Translations under genes and position numbers: made by a program | NCBI GenBank assembly: GCA_934621665.1 | Contig: CAKTUT010000109.1 | Span: 1 to 5,801, forward strand | Reading direction: 5' to 3' | Origin: an uncultured Oscillospiraceae bacterium | GTDB taxonomy: Bacteria > Bacillota > Clostridia > Oscillospirales > Oscillospiraceae | Length of the DNA: 5,801 bases | Part shown: in pieces, positions 1-5,573 of the stretch | Numbering within the stretch: the stretch's first letter is position 1 | Layout: every line of letters starts with the position of its first letter | The notes under the pieces: generated by a model | The model's input: only the letters and a program-made list of their open reading frames with translations | Told to the model about the DNA's origin: nothing | Databases searched by the model: none

Positions 1-49
1 GACCGCCGGCCAGCAGCATGGCCACGCAGCGTTTTTTCTGGAATTGCAT
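1..49 (-). CDS. glgC: Glucose-1-phosphate adenylyltransferase, N-terminal fragment (runs off the left edge)
   Basis: Only the first 16 codons are in the window, reading MQFQKKRCVAMLLAGG. This matches the N-terminus of clostridial GlgC, where a short basic stretch is followed by CVAMLLAGGQGSRL, the start of the nucleotide-binding loop of sugar-nucleotide pyrophosphorylases. The enzyme makes ADP-glucose from glucose-1-phosphate and ATP in the cytoplasm, the committed step of bacterial glycogen synthesis. The start is well supported: an AGGAGG site lies 7 nt upstream of the ATG. A glgD or other glg gene might follow beyond the edge, but that cannot be seen. Other nucleotidyltransferases (GlmU, RfbA types) share the LAGG motif, but the CVAMLLAGG string favours GlgC. 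The gene appears to be transcribed from a promoter about 290 nt upstream (336-364). Confidence 0.72.
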   Translation of the reverse strand, partial: MQFQKKRCVAMLLAGG

Positions 50-56
50 ATTGGTT

Positions 57-62
57 CCTCCT
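57..62 (-). promoter_or_regulatory. Ribosome binding site of glgC
   Basis: A perfect AGGAGG on the minus strand sits 7 nt before the ATG at 49. It fixes the start of the partial glgC gene. Confidence 0.85.
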
Positions 63-133
63 GGTCATTATTTTTGTTTCTGTTCTCTGATCTTTTTCAT
101 TTTCCGCGAATTTTGCACAAATTTTTGCATAAA

Positions 134-161
134 CAGCCAGCCCCCGCGCCGAGGCTGGCTG
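134..161 (-). terminator. Hairpin in the glgC leader, possible attenuator
   Basis: CAGCCAGCC (134-142) and GGCTGGCTG (153-161) form a perfect 9-bp GC-rich stem with a 10-nt loop. On the minus strand it is followed by TTTATGCAAAAATTT, so the U-tract is short and interrupted. It lies between the upstream promoter (336-364) and the glgC start, where a conditional terminator would be placed. No alternative antiterminator pairing was established, so attenuation is only a possibility. It could also be a plain structural element. Confidence 0.4.
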
Positions 162-165
162 CATA

Positions 166-306
166 TTACAATATGATCCTGCTGTATGGGCGCAGACATT
201 TTGTGTACACCGGCCATGCACAGGCGTACAAAGCCGCCGCGCGCACAGGCATACCGGGGTACTGGCGCGTACCGCCGGGTGAAGCTTGCCGTTGTTTCCG
301 TTTCAT
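166..306 (-). CDS. Possible 46-aa leader ORF upstream of glgC (doubtful)
   Basis: A minus-strand reading frame starts with ATG at 306 and ends with TAA at 166, encoding 46 residues. An AAGGAG motif lies 10 nt upstream of the ATG, a little further than ideal. The promoter at 336-364 would start transcription about 20 nt before it, and the stop is 5 nt before the 134-161 hairpin, an arrangement seen in leader-peptide attenuators. The peptide is rich in Arg and Pro, has no membrane segment and matches no family I know. It also shows no run of one amino acid that would sense a metabolite. The stretch may instead be a structured untranslated leader, since it also contains a strong hairpin (254-278). 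Confidence 0.18.
   Translation of the reverse strand: MKRKQRQASPGGTRQYPGMPVRAAALYACAWPVYTKCLRPYSRIIL
218..253. repeat. Short direct repeat pair in the glgC leader
   Basis: GCACAGGCGTA (218-228) and GCACAGGCATA (243-253) match at 10 of 11 positions, with starts 25 bp apart. They lie inside the transcribed leader of glgC. The role is unknown; RNA-structure elements or a binding site are both possible, and chance is not excluded. Confidence 0.35.
254..278 (-). other. Strong RNA hairpin in the glgC leader
   Basis: CCGG-GGTAC (254-262) pairs with GTACC-G-CCGG (269-278), giving 9 base pairs with one bulged base (274) and a 6-nt loop. It lies about 60 nt into the predicted glgC transcript. There is no U-tract, so it is not a terminator. 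With the 134-161 hairpin it suggests a folded 5' leader. Confidence 0.45.
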
Positions 307-335
307 CCGCTGCACGCTCCTTTCTTTCTAGCAAT

Positions 336-364
336 ATTTTACCACACGCCCCCGGAAGATTCAA
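336..364 (-). promoter_or_regulatory. Housekeeping sigma-type promoter upstream of glgC
   Basis: On the minus strand TTGAAT (359-364) and TAAAAT (336-341) are separated by exactly 17 nt, a good match to the primary sigma consensus. Transcription would begin near 329 and read leftward. No better promoter was found between here and glgC, so glgC would have a leader of about 280 nt. Confidence 0.6.
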
Positions 365-410
365 TGTTATTAAATGTAAAATTCCGCCGTTTCTTGCCGC
401 TCCGCACACA

Positions 411-443
411 AAAAGCGCCCTGGCCGGCCGCCAGGGCGCTTTT
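411..443. terminator. Bidirectional intrinsic terminator
   Basis: AAAAGCGCCCTGG (411-423) and CCAGGGCGCTTTT (431-443) form a perfect 13-bp stem with a 7-nt loop (CCGGCCG). The A-tract and T-tract flank the GC core, so it works on either strand; the minus strand carries five U residues. It separates the ABC operon from the glgC promoter and would act as a back-up stop for leftward transcripts. Confidence 0.75.
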
Positions 444-465
444 GACTCTCAATGCCTCGCTGGAG

Positions 466-485
466 TTCCGCCGTGCACGGCGGAA
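466..485. repeat. Perfect 20-bp palindrome
   Basis: TTCCGCCGTGCACGGCGGAA is an exact palindrome with no spacer. It has no T-tract on the 3' side of either strand, so it is not an obvious terminator. It could be a dimeric regulator's operator or a fold in the ABC transcript. The half TTCCGCCG also occurs alone at 382-389. Confidence 0.5.
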
Positions 486-523
486 TAAAACATAGATTGT
501 TTTTCCCGGCGGCGCGTACATCG

Positions 524-551
524 AAAAAAACACCGTTCGCCCGGCCAGTGT
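524..551 (-). terminator. Likely intrinsic terminator of the ABC exporter operon
   Basis: On the minus strand ACACTG (546-551) pairs with CGGTGT (530-535), counting one G-U wobble, across a 10-nt loop. It is followed directly by a run of seven T (530-524). The stem is short, but the long U-tract and the position about 100 nt after the last ABC gene fit an operon terminator. The wobble makes the pairing better on the minus strand than on the plus strand. Confidence 0.5.
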
Positions 552-553
552 GG

Positions 554-578
554 AATTTTGACGCCACGCGTCAAAATT
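554..578. repeat. Palindrome with 11-bp arms
   Basis: AATTTTGACGC (554-564) and GCGTCAAAATT (568-578) are perfect inverted repeats around a 3-nt centre. The T-rich parts lie on the 5' side of each arm, the opposite of an intrinsic terminator. A protein-binding site or a structured 3' end of the ABC mRNA is more likely. Confidence 0.5.
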
Positions 579-605
579 ATGCGCGCAGCCGGGTGCAATT
601 TCTTT

Positions 606-638
606 CAAACGCGAACCCAGCAAAGCGGTTCGCGTTTG
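606..638. repeat. Hairpin with CAGCAAAGC loop, copy 1
   Basis: CAAACGCGAACC (606-617) and GGTTCGCGTTTG (627-638) form a perfect 12-bp stem around the 9-nt loop CAGCAAAGC. It begins 8 nt after the stop codon of the last ABC gene, read on the minus strand. There is no strong U-tract after it in that direction (AAAGAAATT), so it may protect the 3' end or assist termination rather than act alone. The same loop and a similar stem recur at 5729-5763. Confidence 0.6.
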
Positions 639-645
639 ATGCTTT

Positions 646-2391
646 TTAATCTGCGAACTGGCTGTTATACAATCTCGCGTAGAAGCAGCCGTTCGCCAGC
701 AGCTCCTCGTGCGTGCCCTGCTCGATGATGTGGCCGTCGCGCATGACCAGAATCACATCCGCCTCGCGGATGGTGCTCAGGCGGTGCGCCACCACAAAGC
801 TTGTCCGCCCTTTCATCATACGGGCAAATGCCGACTGGATTTTCAGCTCCGTACGCGTGTCAATGGAGCTGGTCGCCTCATCCAAAATCAGCATTGGCGG
901 CAGGCAGAGCATCACGCGCGTGATGCAAAGCAGCTGCTTCTGACCCTGCGAAAGACTTCCGCCGTCCTCGGCAATCACGGTATCATAGCCCTGCGGCAGG
1001 CGGCGGATAAAGCTGTCGGCGTGCGCGGCCTTTGCCGCGGCAGCCACTTCCTCGTCGGTTGCGTCGGGCTTGCCCATGCAGATGTTCTCACGGATTGTCC
1101 CGCTCTTGAGCCATGTGTCCTGCAAGACCATGCCGAACGCACCGCGCAGGCTTTTGCGCATCACGCTGCGAATTTCCTGACCGTCCACGGTGATCTCGCC
1201 GCTGTTCACATCGTAAAAGCGCATCAAAAGGTTAATCAGCGTCGTCTTGCCGCAGCCCGTCGGACCGACAATTGCCACACGCTGGCCGGGCTTGACATGA
1301 AGCTGCATATGCTCAATCAGCGGCCGCGACGGCACGTACGAGAACGAGACGTCCCGCATCTCCACACTGCCCGCTACATTTTGAAGCATCCCCGCCTCCG
1401 GTGCATCCGGCGTCTGCGCCGGCTCGTCGATCAGGTCAAAGATGCGCTGCGCGCAGGCAAGCGCGTTCTGAAGTTCGGTCACAACACCGGAAATTTCATT
1501 GAACGGCTTGGTGTACTGGTTGGCGTAGCTGAGGAACGTTGCAAGCGAGCCGACTGTAATTGCGCCCGCCACCGCCGCCAGCGCGCCCGTCAGCGCCACC
1601 GCCGCATAGACGATGCTGTTGACAAAACGCGTCACCGGGTTTGTCAGCGACGAGAAAAACGTAGCGCGCAGCGACGCTTTCTCCAACCGCCCGTTGATTT
1701 CGTCGAATTTTTCAAGGCTCTTTTTCTCATAGCCGAACGCCTGCACAACCTTTTGCCCGGCGATCATCTCGTCCATATGCGCCGTCTGCTCGCCGCGCGT
1801 CTGCGATTGAAGCTGGAACATACTATGCGTCTTTCCGGCAATAAGCTTTGCCGCGAACAGCGAAAGCGGCGTCAGCACCACAACCACCAGCGCAATCTGC
1901 CAGTGGATGCTGATCATAAACGCAAGCGTGCCAAGAATCGTAACCACGCCGGTGAACAGCTGCGTAAAGCCCATCAAAAGGCCGTCGGCAAACTGATCCA
2001 CGTCGGCAATCACGCGGCTGACCAGTTCACCGCCCGGATGCGCATCCAGAAACGACAGCGGCAGCACCTGAATGTGCGCAAACGCCTCGCGGCGCACATC
2101 GCGCACCACGCGGAACGTCAGATGGTTGTTAACCACGTTCATCACCCACTGCACCAGTGCAACCGCCGCCGCAATGATTGCCGCCGTCAGCGTCAGCTTT
2201 GCAACGGCAGTGAGATTCACCTGTCCCGGCGCGGCAATCTCGTCAATCGCGTCGCCGATGAGAATCGGGATATAGAGCGTCCCGGCCACGCTTGCCACGG
2301 CGAGGAGGATAGACAGCGCCAGAAGCGGCCACGCGCGGCGCAGATAGGAAAGCACGCGCCGCAGCGTCTGCATGGAACTCTCGTCTTTCAT
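646..2391 (-). CDS. Heterodimeric ABC multidrug-type exporter, subunit with the consensus catalytic site
   Basis: This 581-aa half-transporter has an N-terminal six-helix exporter domain (about residues 20-300) and a C-terminal ATPase domain. Visible motifs are Walker A at 376-383 (GPTGCGKT), Q-loop Q424, signature LSQGQ at 480-484, Walker B ending in D504 with catalytic E505, D-loop around 509-511 and H-loop H536. The signature is degenerate (LSQGQ in place of LSGGQ), while all catalytic residues are present. This is the pattern of TM288 or BmrD, whose partner supplies the intact signature. It would sit in the cytoplasmic membrane and pump lipophilic or drug-like substrates outward; the substrate cannot be told from sequence. 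The start at 2391 has an AGGAGG 9 nt upstream, better placed than the in-frame ATG at codon 7. It lies 1 nt after the partner gene's stop, so the two are co-transcribed and probably translationally coupled. Confidence 0.93.
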   Translation of the reverse strand: MKDESSMQTLRRVLSYLRRAWPLLALSILLAVASVAGTLYIPILIGDAIDEIAAPGQVNLTAVAKLTLTAAIIAAAVALVQWVMNVVNNHLTFRVVRDVRREAFAHIQVLPLSFLDAHPGGELVSRVIADVDQFADGLLMGFTQLFTGVVTILGTLAFMISIHWQIALVVVVLTPLSLFAAKLIAGKTHSMFQLQSQTRGEQTAHMDEMIAGQKVVQAFGYEKKSLEKFDEINGRLEKASLRATFFSSLTNPVTRFVNSIVYAAVALTGALAAVAGAITVGSLATFLSYANQYTKPFNEISGVVTELQNALACAQRIFDLIDEPAQTPDAPEAGMLQNVAGSVEMRDVSFSYVPSRPLIEHMQLHVKPGQRVAIVGPTGCGKTTLINLLMRFYDVNSGEITVDGQEIRSVMRKSLRGAFGMVLQDTWLKSGTIRENICMGKPDATDEEVAAAAKAAHADSFIRRLPQGYDTVIAEDGGSLSQGQKQLLCITRVMLCLPPMLILDEATSSIDTRTELKIQSAFARMMKGRTSFVVAHRLSTIREADVILVMRDGHIIEQGTHEELLANGCFYARLYNSQFAD

Positions 2392-2392
2392 C

Positions 2393-4117
2393 TTACGCTT
2401 CCTCCTTTTTATACTGGGATTCGTGAATTTCGCGGTAAACCGGACAGCTCTTCAGCAGCTCGTCATGCGTCCCCTGCCCCACAACTCTACCGTCGTCCAG
2501 CACCAGAATGCAGTCGGCATGGCGGATAGAGGATGTGCGCTGCGAAACGATAAAGACCGTCGGATGCTCCGGCAGGCTGCGCAGCGCCTTGCGCAGCGCA
2601 GCGTCGGTGGCAAAGTCCAGCGCCGACGCGCTGTCGTCGAGAATCAGAATCTGCGGCTTTCTTACAAGCGCGCGTGCAATCGTCAATCTCTGGCGCTGGC
2701 CGCCAGAGAGATTGCGGCCGCCCTGCTCAACCTCCGAGTCAAGGCCGCCCTCTTTTCCCTCCACAATCTCCAGAGCCTGTGCCGCCTCCAGTGCGTCGCC
2801 GATGGCGTCAAGGTGCGCCTCCGGATCGCCCCAGAGGAGATTTTCCAGAATTGTTCCCTGGAACAAAAGTGCCTTTTGCGGTACAACGCCGATCCGCCGC
2901 CGAAGCTCCGCCAGCGGCCAATCGCGCACATCCGCGCCCAGAACCGATACGCTGCCCTCTGCCGCGTCATAAAAGCGCGGAATCAGGTTGACGAGCGACG
3001 TTTTGCCAGAGCCCGTACCGCCGATCACGCCGATGGTCTGTCCCGGCTGCGCCGTAAAGCTCACACCGCTCAGCGCGTCGCCCGACGCGCCGGCATAGCG
3101 CAGCGCTACATTTTTAAATTCAACTGCTGGCGCGTTTTCCCGCAGCGCCGGCAGCTGCTCCGCACCGGTATCCCCCGCCGGAAGCTCCATTACGGCCTCG
3201 ATGCGGTTTGCGCAGGCAACGGATTTTGTGATGTTCAAAATCAGATTGGCAAGCTTGATCAGCTCCACCAGAATCTGCGACATGTAGTTATAAAGTGCGA
3301 TCACGTCGCCCTGTGTCAGCGCGCCGCTCTCCACCCGCAGTGCGCCTGTGCGGATCAGCGCCGCAATGCCAAGGTTTACAATGACAAACGTCACCGGGTT
3401 GAGCAGCGCCGAAATGCGTCCCACGTGGTTCTGTCCCTGCATCAGCTCCTGTGTCCGCTCGTCAAAGCGTGCTTTTTCCGTCTCCTCCTTACCAAACGCA
3501 CGCAGCACGCGCACACCGGTCAGATTTTCGCGCGTCTGGCTGAGCACGCGGTCAAGCCGCTCCTGCACGCGGCGGTAAAGCGGAATGGTGACCAGCATAA
3601 TGGCAAACACCACCGCCGCCAGCACCGGAATGACACACGTGAAAATCAGCGCCGCGCGCGTGTCGATGGTAAAGGCCATGATCATCGCGCCAAACACCAC
3701 AAACGGCGAGCGCAAAAGCAGCCGCAGCGTCAGGTTGAGTCCCGACTGCACCTGATTCATATCGCTTGTCAGGCGCGTGAGCATCGTCGGCACGCCCAGC
3801 GTATCCAGCTGTGAATACGAAAGGCTTTGCAGATGCGCGAACAGCTCGCGGCGCAGCTGCGCTGTTGCGCCCACCGCCGCCTTTGCGGCAAAATACTGTG
3901 CCGTAACCGACGCGGCAAGCCCTGCAAGGCCAAGGCCGATCATCAGCAGTCCCATCCGGACGATATAGCCCGTCTGCGCCTGCGCCACGCCCCGGTCTAT
4001 GATAGCCGCCACCAGCAGCGGCACAAGCAGCTCAAACGACGCCTCCAGCAGCTTGAACAGCGGCGCTAAAATCGACTCTTTTTTGTAATTTTTCAGTTGT
4101 TTCAGCAGTTGCTTCAT
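2393..4117 (-). CDS. Heterodimeric ABC multidrug-type exporter, subunit with the degenerate catalytic site
   Basis: This 574-aa half-transporter has a six-helix membrane domain (about residues 15-297) and an ATPase domain. Motifs are Walker A at 366-373 (GGTGSGKT), Q-loop Q414, intact signature LSGGQ at 470-474, Walker B D494 followed by D495 where the catalytic Glu is expected, D-loop SALD at 498-501 and Q526 in place of the H-loop His. The Glu-to-Asp and His-to-Gln changes are known from TM287, BmrC and similar subunits, so they are a family trait and not damage. Its signature would complete the working ATP site with the Walker motifs of the gene at 646-2391. It is the first gene of the operon, driven by the promoter at 4159-4187. 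A GGGAAGAG stretch 6 nt before the ATG is a modest ribosome site. The drug or lipid substrate is unknown. Confidence 0.93.
   Translation of the reverse strand: MKQLLKQLKNYKKESILAPLFKLLEASFELLVPLLVAAIIDRGVAQAQTGYIVRMGLLMIGLGLAGLAASVTAQYFAAKAAVGATAQLRRELFAHLQSLSYSQLDTLGVPTMLTRLTSDMNQVQSGLNLTLRLLLRSPFVVFGAMIMAFTIDTRAALIFTCVIPVLAAVVFAIMLVTIPLYRRVQERLDRVLSQTRENLTGVRVLRAFGKEETEKARFDERTQELMQGQNHVGRISALLNPVTFVIVNLGIAALIRTGALRVESGALTQGDVIALYNYMSQILVELIKLANLILNITKSVACANRIEAVMELPAGDTGAEQLPALRENAPAVEFKNVALRYAGASGDALSGVSFTAQPGQTIGVIGGTGSGKTSLVNLIPRFYDAAEGSVSVLGADVRDWPLAELRRRIGVVPQKALLFQGTILENLLWGDPEAHLDAIGDALEAAQALEIVEGKEGGLDSEVEQGGRNLSGGQRQRLTIARALVRKPQILILDDSASALDFATDAALRKALRSLPEHPTVFIVSQRTSSIRHADCILVLDDGRVVGQGTHDELLKSCPVYREIHESQYKKEEA
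2401..2406 (-). promoter_or_regulatory. Ribosome binding site of the second ABC gene, inside the first
   Basis: AGGAGG on the minus strand lies within the last codons (Lys-Glu-Glu) of the upstream ABC gene, 9 nt before the ATG at 2391. It selects this start over the downstream in-frame ATG and suggests coupled, near-equal synthesis of the two subunits. Confidence 0.85.
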
Positions 4118-4158
4118 ATCATTCTCTTCCCGTTTCCGTGAAAATCAGTCTGCCTGAC

Positions 4159-4187
4159 AGTATAGCACATTCATTCCGGCTTTTCCA
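4159..4187 (-). promoter_or_regulatory. Extended -10 promoter of the ABC exporter operon
   Basis: On the minus strand TATACT (4159-4164) is preceded by TG one base upstream (TGCTATACT), an extended -10. TGGAAA (4182-4187), 17 nt upstream, is a 4-of-6 match to the -35 box. The RNA would start near 4152, giving a leader of about 35 nt. A small inverted repeat GGCT-TTTCC-AGCC (4178-4190) covers the -35 and could be part of an operator. Confidence 0.6.
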
Positions 4188-4220
4188 GCCAAATACACCG
4201 CCAAAGCACCGCATTTTCTT

Positions 4221-4249
4221 TTGCAATTCACCATTCCGCGTGCTAGAAT
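4221..4249 (+). promoter_or_regulatory. Extended -10 promoter of the epimerase-like gene
   Basis: TTGCAA (4221-4226) and TAGAAT (4244-4249) are spaced by 17 nt, with TG at 4241-4242 forming an extended -10. Transcription would start near 4256. It points away from the ABC promoter, with 33 bp between the two -35 boxes. Confidence 0.65.
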
Positions 4250-4250
4250 G

Positions 4251-4271
4251 AAAAAAACGGCGCAAGCGCCG
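4251..4271 (-). terminator. Minus-strand terminator-like hairpin in the epimerase 5' leader
   Basis: CGGCGC (4258-4263) and GCGCCG (4266-4271) are perfect arms around AA. Read on the minus strand the stem is followed by TTTTTTT (4257-4251), a classical intrinsic terminator. Read on the plus strand it is a hairpin at the very 5' end of the epimerase mRNA, just before the ribosome site, where it could stabilise the transcript. The loop is tight, so in practice the stem is about 5 bp with a 4-nt loop. Confidence 0.5.
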
Positions 4272-4276
4272 GATTT

Positions 4277-4283
4277 GAGGAGG
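4277..4283 (+). promoter_or_regulatory. Ribosome binding site of the epimerase-like gene
   Basis: GAGGAGG lies 7 nt before the ATG at 4291, a strong site that fixes the start. Confidence 0.85.
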
Positions 4284-4290
4284 ATATACC

Positions 4291-5289
4291 ATGCGAGAAG
4301 CATATTACGGACACGAAAGCCAGATCAGAGGCGTTGAAGAAGTTCGCCTTGTCGGCGGCAAGGGCGATGGAATGCGGCTGTTTCAGGTTCGCAACGGCAA
4401 GGGACTGGAATTTACCGTCTCTGCCGACCGCTGCGCCGATATCTCCCGCTTGAGCTTCAAGGGCGACAATTACAGCTATTTCTCCACCGCCGGCTATGTT
4501 GCACCCGCCTATTATGACGATCAGGGGCTTGGCTGGCTGAAAAGTTTTACCTGCGGTCTGTTTACCACGTGCGGTCTTGACTATCTCGGTGCGCCGTGCG
4601 AGGACAACGGCGAGGCGCTCGGTCTGCACGGCCGCATCGGCAACCAGCCCGCCGAACGTATCTACTGGGACGAGGACGAGGAAAAAATCTGGCTGCGCGC
4701 GCACGTGTGGCAGGCTCAGATCTTTGGCCGCAAGCTGGAGCTGGTGCGCACAATCACGGTCTTCAAGGATCGCAACGAAATTTTGATCGACGACGCCGTC
4801 ACAAATCATGCCGACTGCCGCAGTCCACTGATGATTCTGTATCATATGAACATGGGCTATCCGCTGCTGTCGGAAAATGCCGAGCTCTATATCCCCGCCC
4901 AGTCGGTCAAGGCGCGCGATGCGCACGCTGCCGAGGATCTTACCACATGGAACAAGGTGCTCACACCGACGCCCGGCTTTGCCGAGCAGTGCTATTTCCA
5001 CACCTTTACCGGCAAGGAGGGGCTTGCCGCCATCTATAACCCCGACATTGCAAAGGGTCTCGCCATCCGCTTTGACACCGCCACGCTCGACTGCTTCACG
5101 CAGTGGAAGATGATGGGCGTCAAGGACTATGTCATGGGTCTTGAGCCGGGCAACTGCTATCCAGACGGCCGTCCAGCCGCGCGCGCCGACGGCTCGCTCA
5201 AGTATATCGAGCCGGGCGAGACGGTTCGCTTCCACATGCATCTGACCGCAATTGATGGCGCTGAACAGTGGAACCGTGTGAAAGGTTGA
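4291..5289 (+). CDS. Aldose 1-epimerase-like protein (DUF4432 type, galactose mutarotase fold)
   Basis: This 332-aa soluble protein has the length and motifs of the DUF4432 branch of aldose 1-epimerases. Visible landmarks are SADRCADI (44-51), GLHGRIGNQPAE (111-122) with H113 and R115, YHMNMGYP (184-191) with H185, and GLEPGNCYPDG (283-293) with E285. By analogy with galactose mutarotase the conserved His residues and the late Glu are candidates for acid-base catalysis and sugar binding. The likely reaction is interconversion of alpha and beta anomers of a sugar or sugar derivative in the cytoplasm; the actual substrate is not known for most of this branch. There is no signal peptide. The gene has its own promoter and strong ribosome site and is transcribed away from the ABC operon. 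No sugar transporter or kinase is beside it, so context does not identify the sugar. Confidence 0.85.
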   Translation: MREAYYGHESQIRGVEEVRLVGGKGDGMRLFQVRNGKGLEFTVSADRCADISRLSFKGDNYSYFSTAGYVAPAYYDDQGLGWLKSFTCGLFTTCGLDYLGAPCEDNGEALGLHGRIGNQPAERIYWDEDEEKIWLRAHVWQAQIFGRKLELVRTITVFKDRNEILIDDAVTNHADCRSPLMILYHMNMGYPLLSENAELYIPAQSVKARDAHAAEDLTTWNKVLTPTPGFAEQCYFHTFTGKEGLAAIYNPDIAKGLAIRFDTATLDCFTQWKMMGVKDYVMGLEPGNCYPDGRPAARADGSLKYIEPGETVRFHMHLTAIDGAEQWNRVKG

Positions 5290-5306
5290 TATCCGAGTGC
5301 CCCTGC

Positions 5307-5323
5307 AATCCCATGCCGGGATT
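5307..5323. other. Small hairpin after the epimerase-like gene
   Basis: AATCCC (5307-5312) and GGGATT (5318-5323) form a 6-bp stem with a 5-nt loop, 17 nt after the stop codon. No T-run follows, so it is at best a weak terminator or a 3'-end structure. Confidence 0.3.
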
Positions 5324-5364
5324 CTGCGCCGCATCCGTAAACAGTATTCAGAAAGCACTTTTCT

Positions 5365-5573
5365 ATGGAATACACGAAACTTGGCCGCACCGACATTGAA
5401 ATTGCCAAGATCTGCGTTGGCTGCATGAGCCTTGGCAAAGCCGGAACGATGCACGACTGGACGATTGGCAAAGCGTCCACCGCAGAGGTTGTCCGGCGCG
5501 CACTTGATCTTGGAGTCAGCTTTTTGACACCGCCAACCAGCATTCCGCCGGAACGCGCGAAGAATACTTAGGG
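5365..5573 (+). pseudogene. Aldo/keto reductase, broken N-terminal fragment
   Basis: The reading frame from ATG 5365 gives MEYTKLGRTDIEIAKICVGC and further N-terminal aldo/keto reductase sequence (YajO-like), through ALDLGVSF. At the T-run 5521-5525 one T seems to be missing: the frame shifts and stops at TAG 5569. Restoring one T gives FDTANQHSAGTREEYLG, the expected next conserved block. Only about 70 of the usual 310-340 residues remain. In that block the catalytic Asp is kept, but the position of the catalytic Tyr (as in DTANVYS) is His, a further sign of decay. Similarity ends at the Leu-Gly codons, exactly where the 5571-5636 inverted repeat begins, and it does not resume beyond. No clear ribosome site precedes the ATG. 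The intact enzyme would be an NADPH-dependent carbonyl reductase; this copy cannot be active. A sequencing error could explain the missing T but not the truncation. Confidence 0.82.

Noticed and set aside
166..329. Known riboswitch or housekeeping RNA in the glgC leader
   Set aside because: I looked for hallmarks of T-box, cobalamin, c-di-GMP, ZTP, THF, guanidine, SRP, tmRNA and 6S RNA and saw none; it is kept only as an unclassified structured leader.
68..409. 113-codon minus-strand frame before glgC
   Set aside because: It has no ribosome site, its start lies upstream of the mapped promoter boxes, its composition is odd, and it runs through the 134-161 hairpin.
709..2529. 606-codon open frame on the plus strand opposite the second ABC gene
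   Set aside because: It is antisense to a gene with complete ABC motifs, is rich in Arg, His and Gln without recognisable domains, and reflects GC-rich codon structure.
2372..3814. 480-codon open frame on the plus strand opposite the first ABC gene
   Set aside because: Same reasons: it is antisense to a well-supported gene, basic, low in hydrophobic segments and matches no family.
4114..4122. ATG ATA TGA overlapping the start of the first ABC gene
   Set aside because: A two-codon frame formed by chance next to the true ATG; no evidence for regulation by it.
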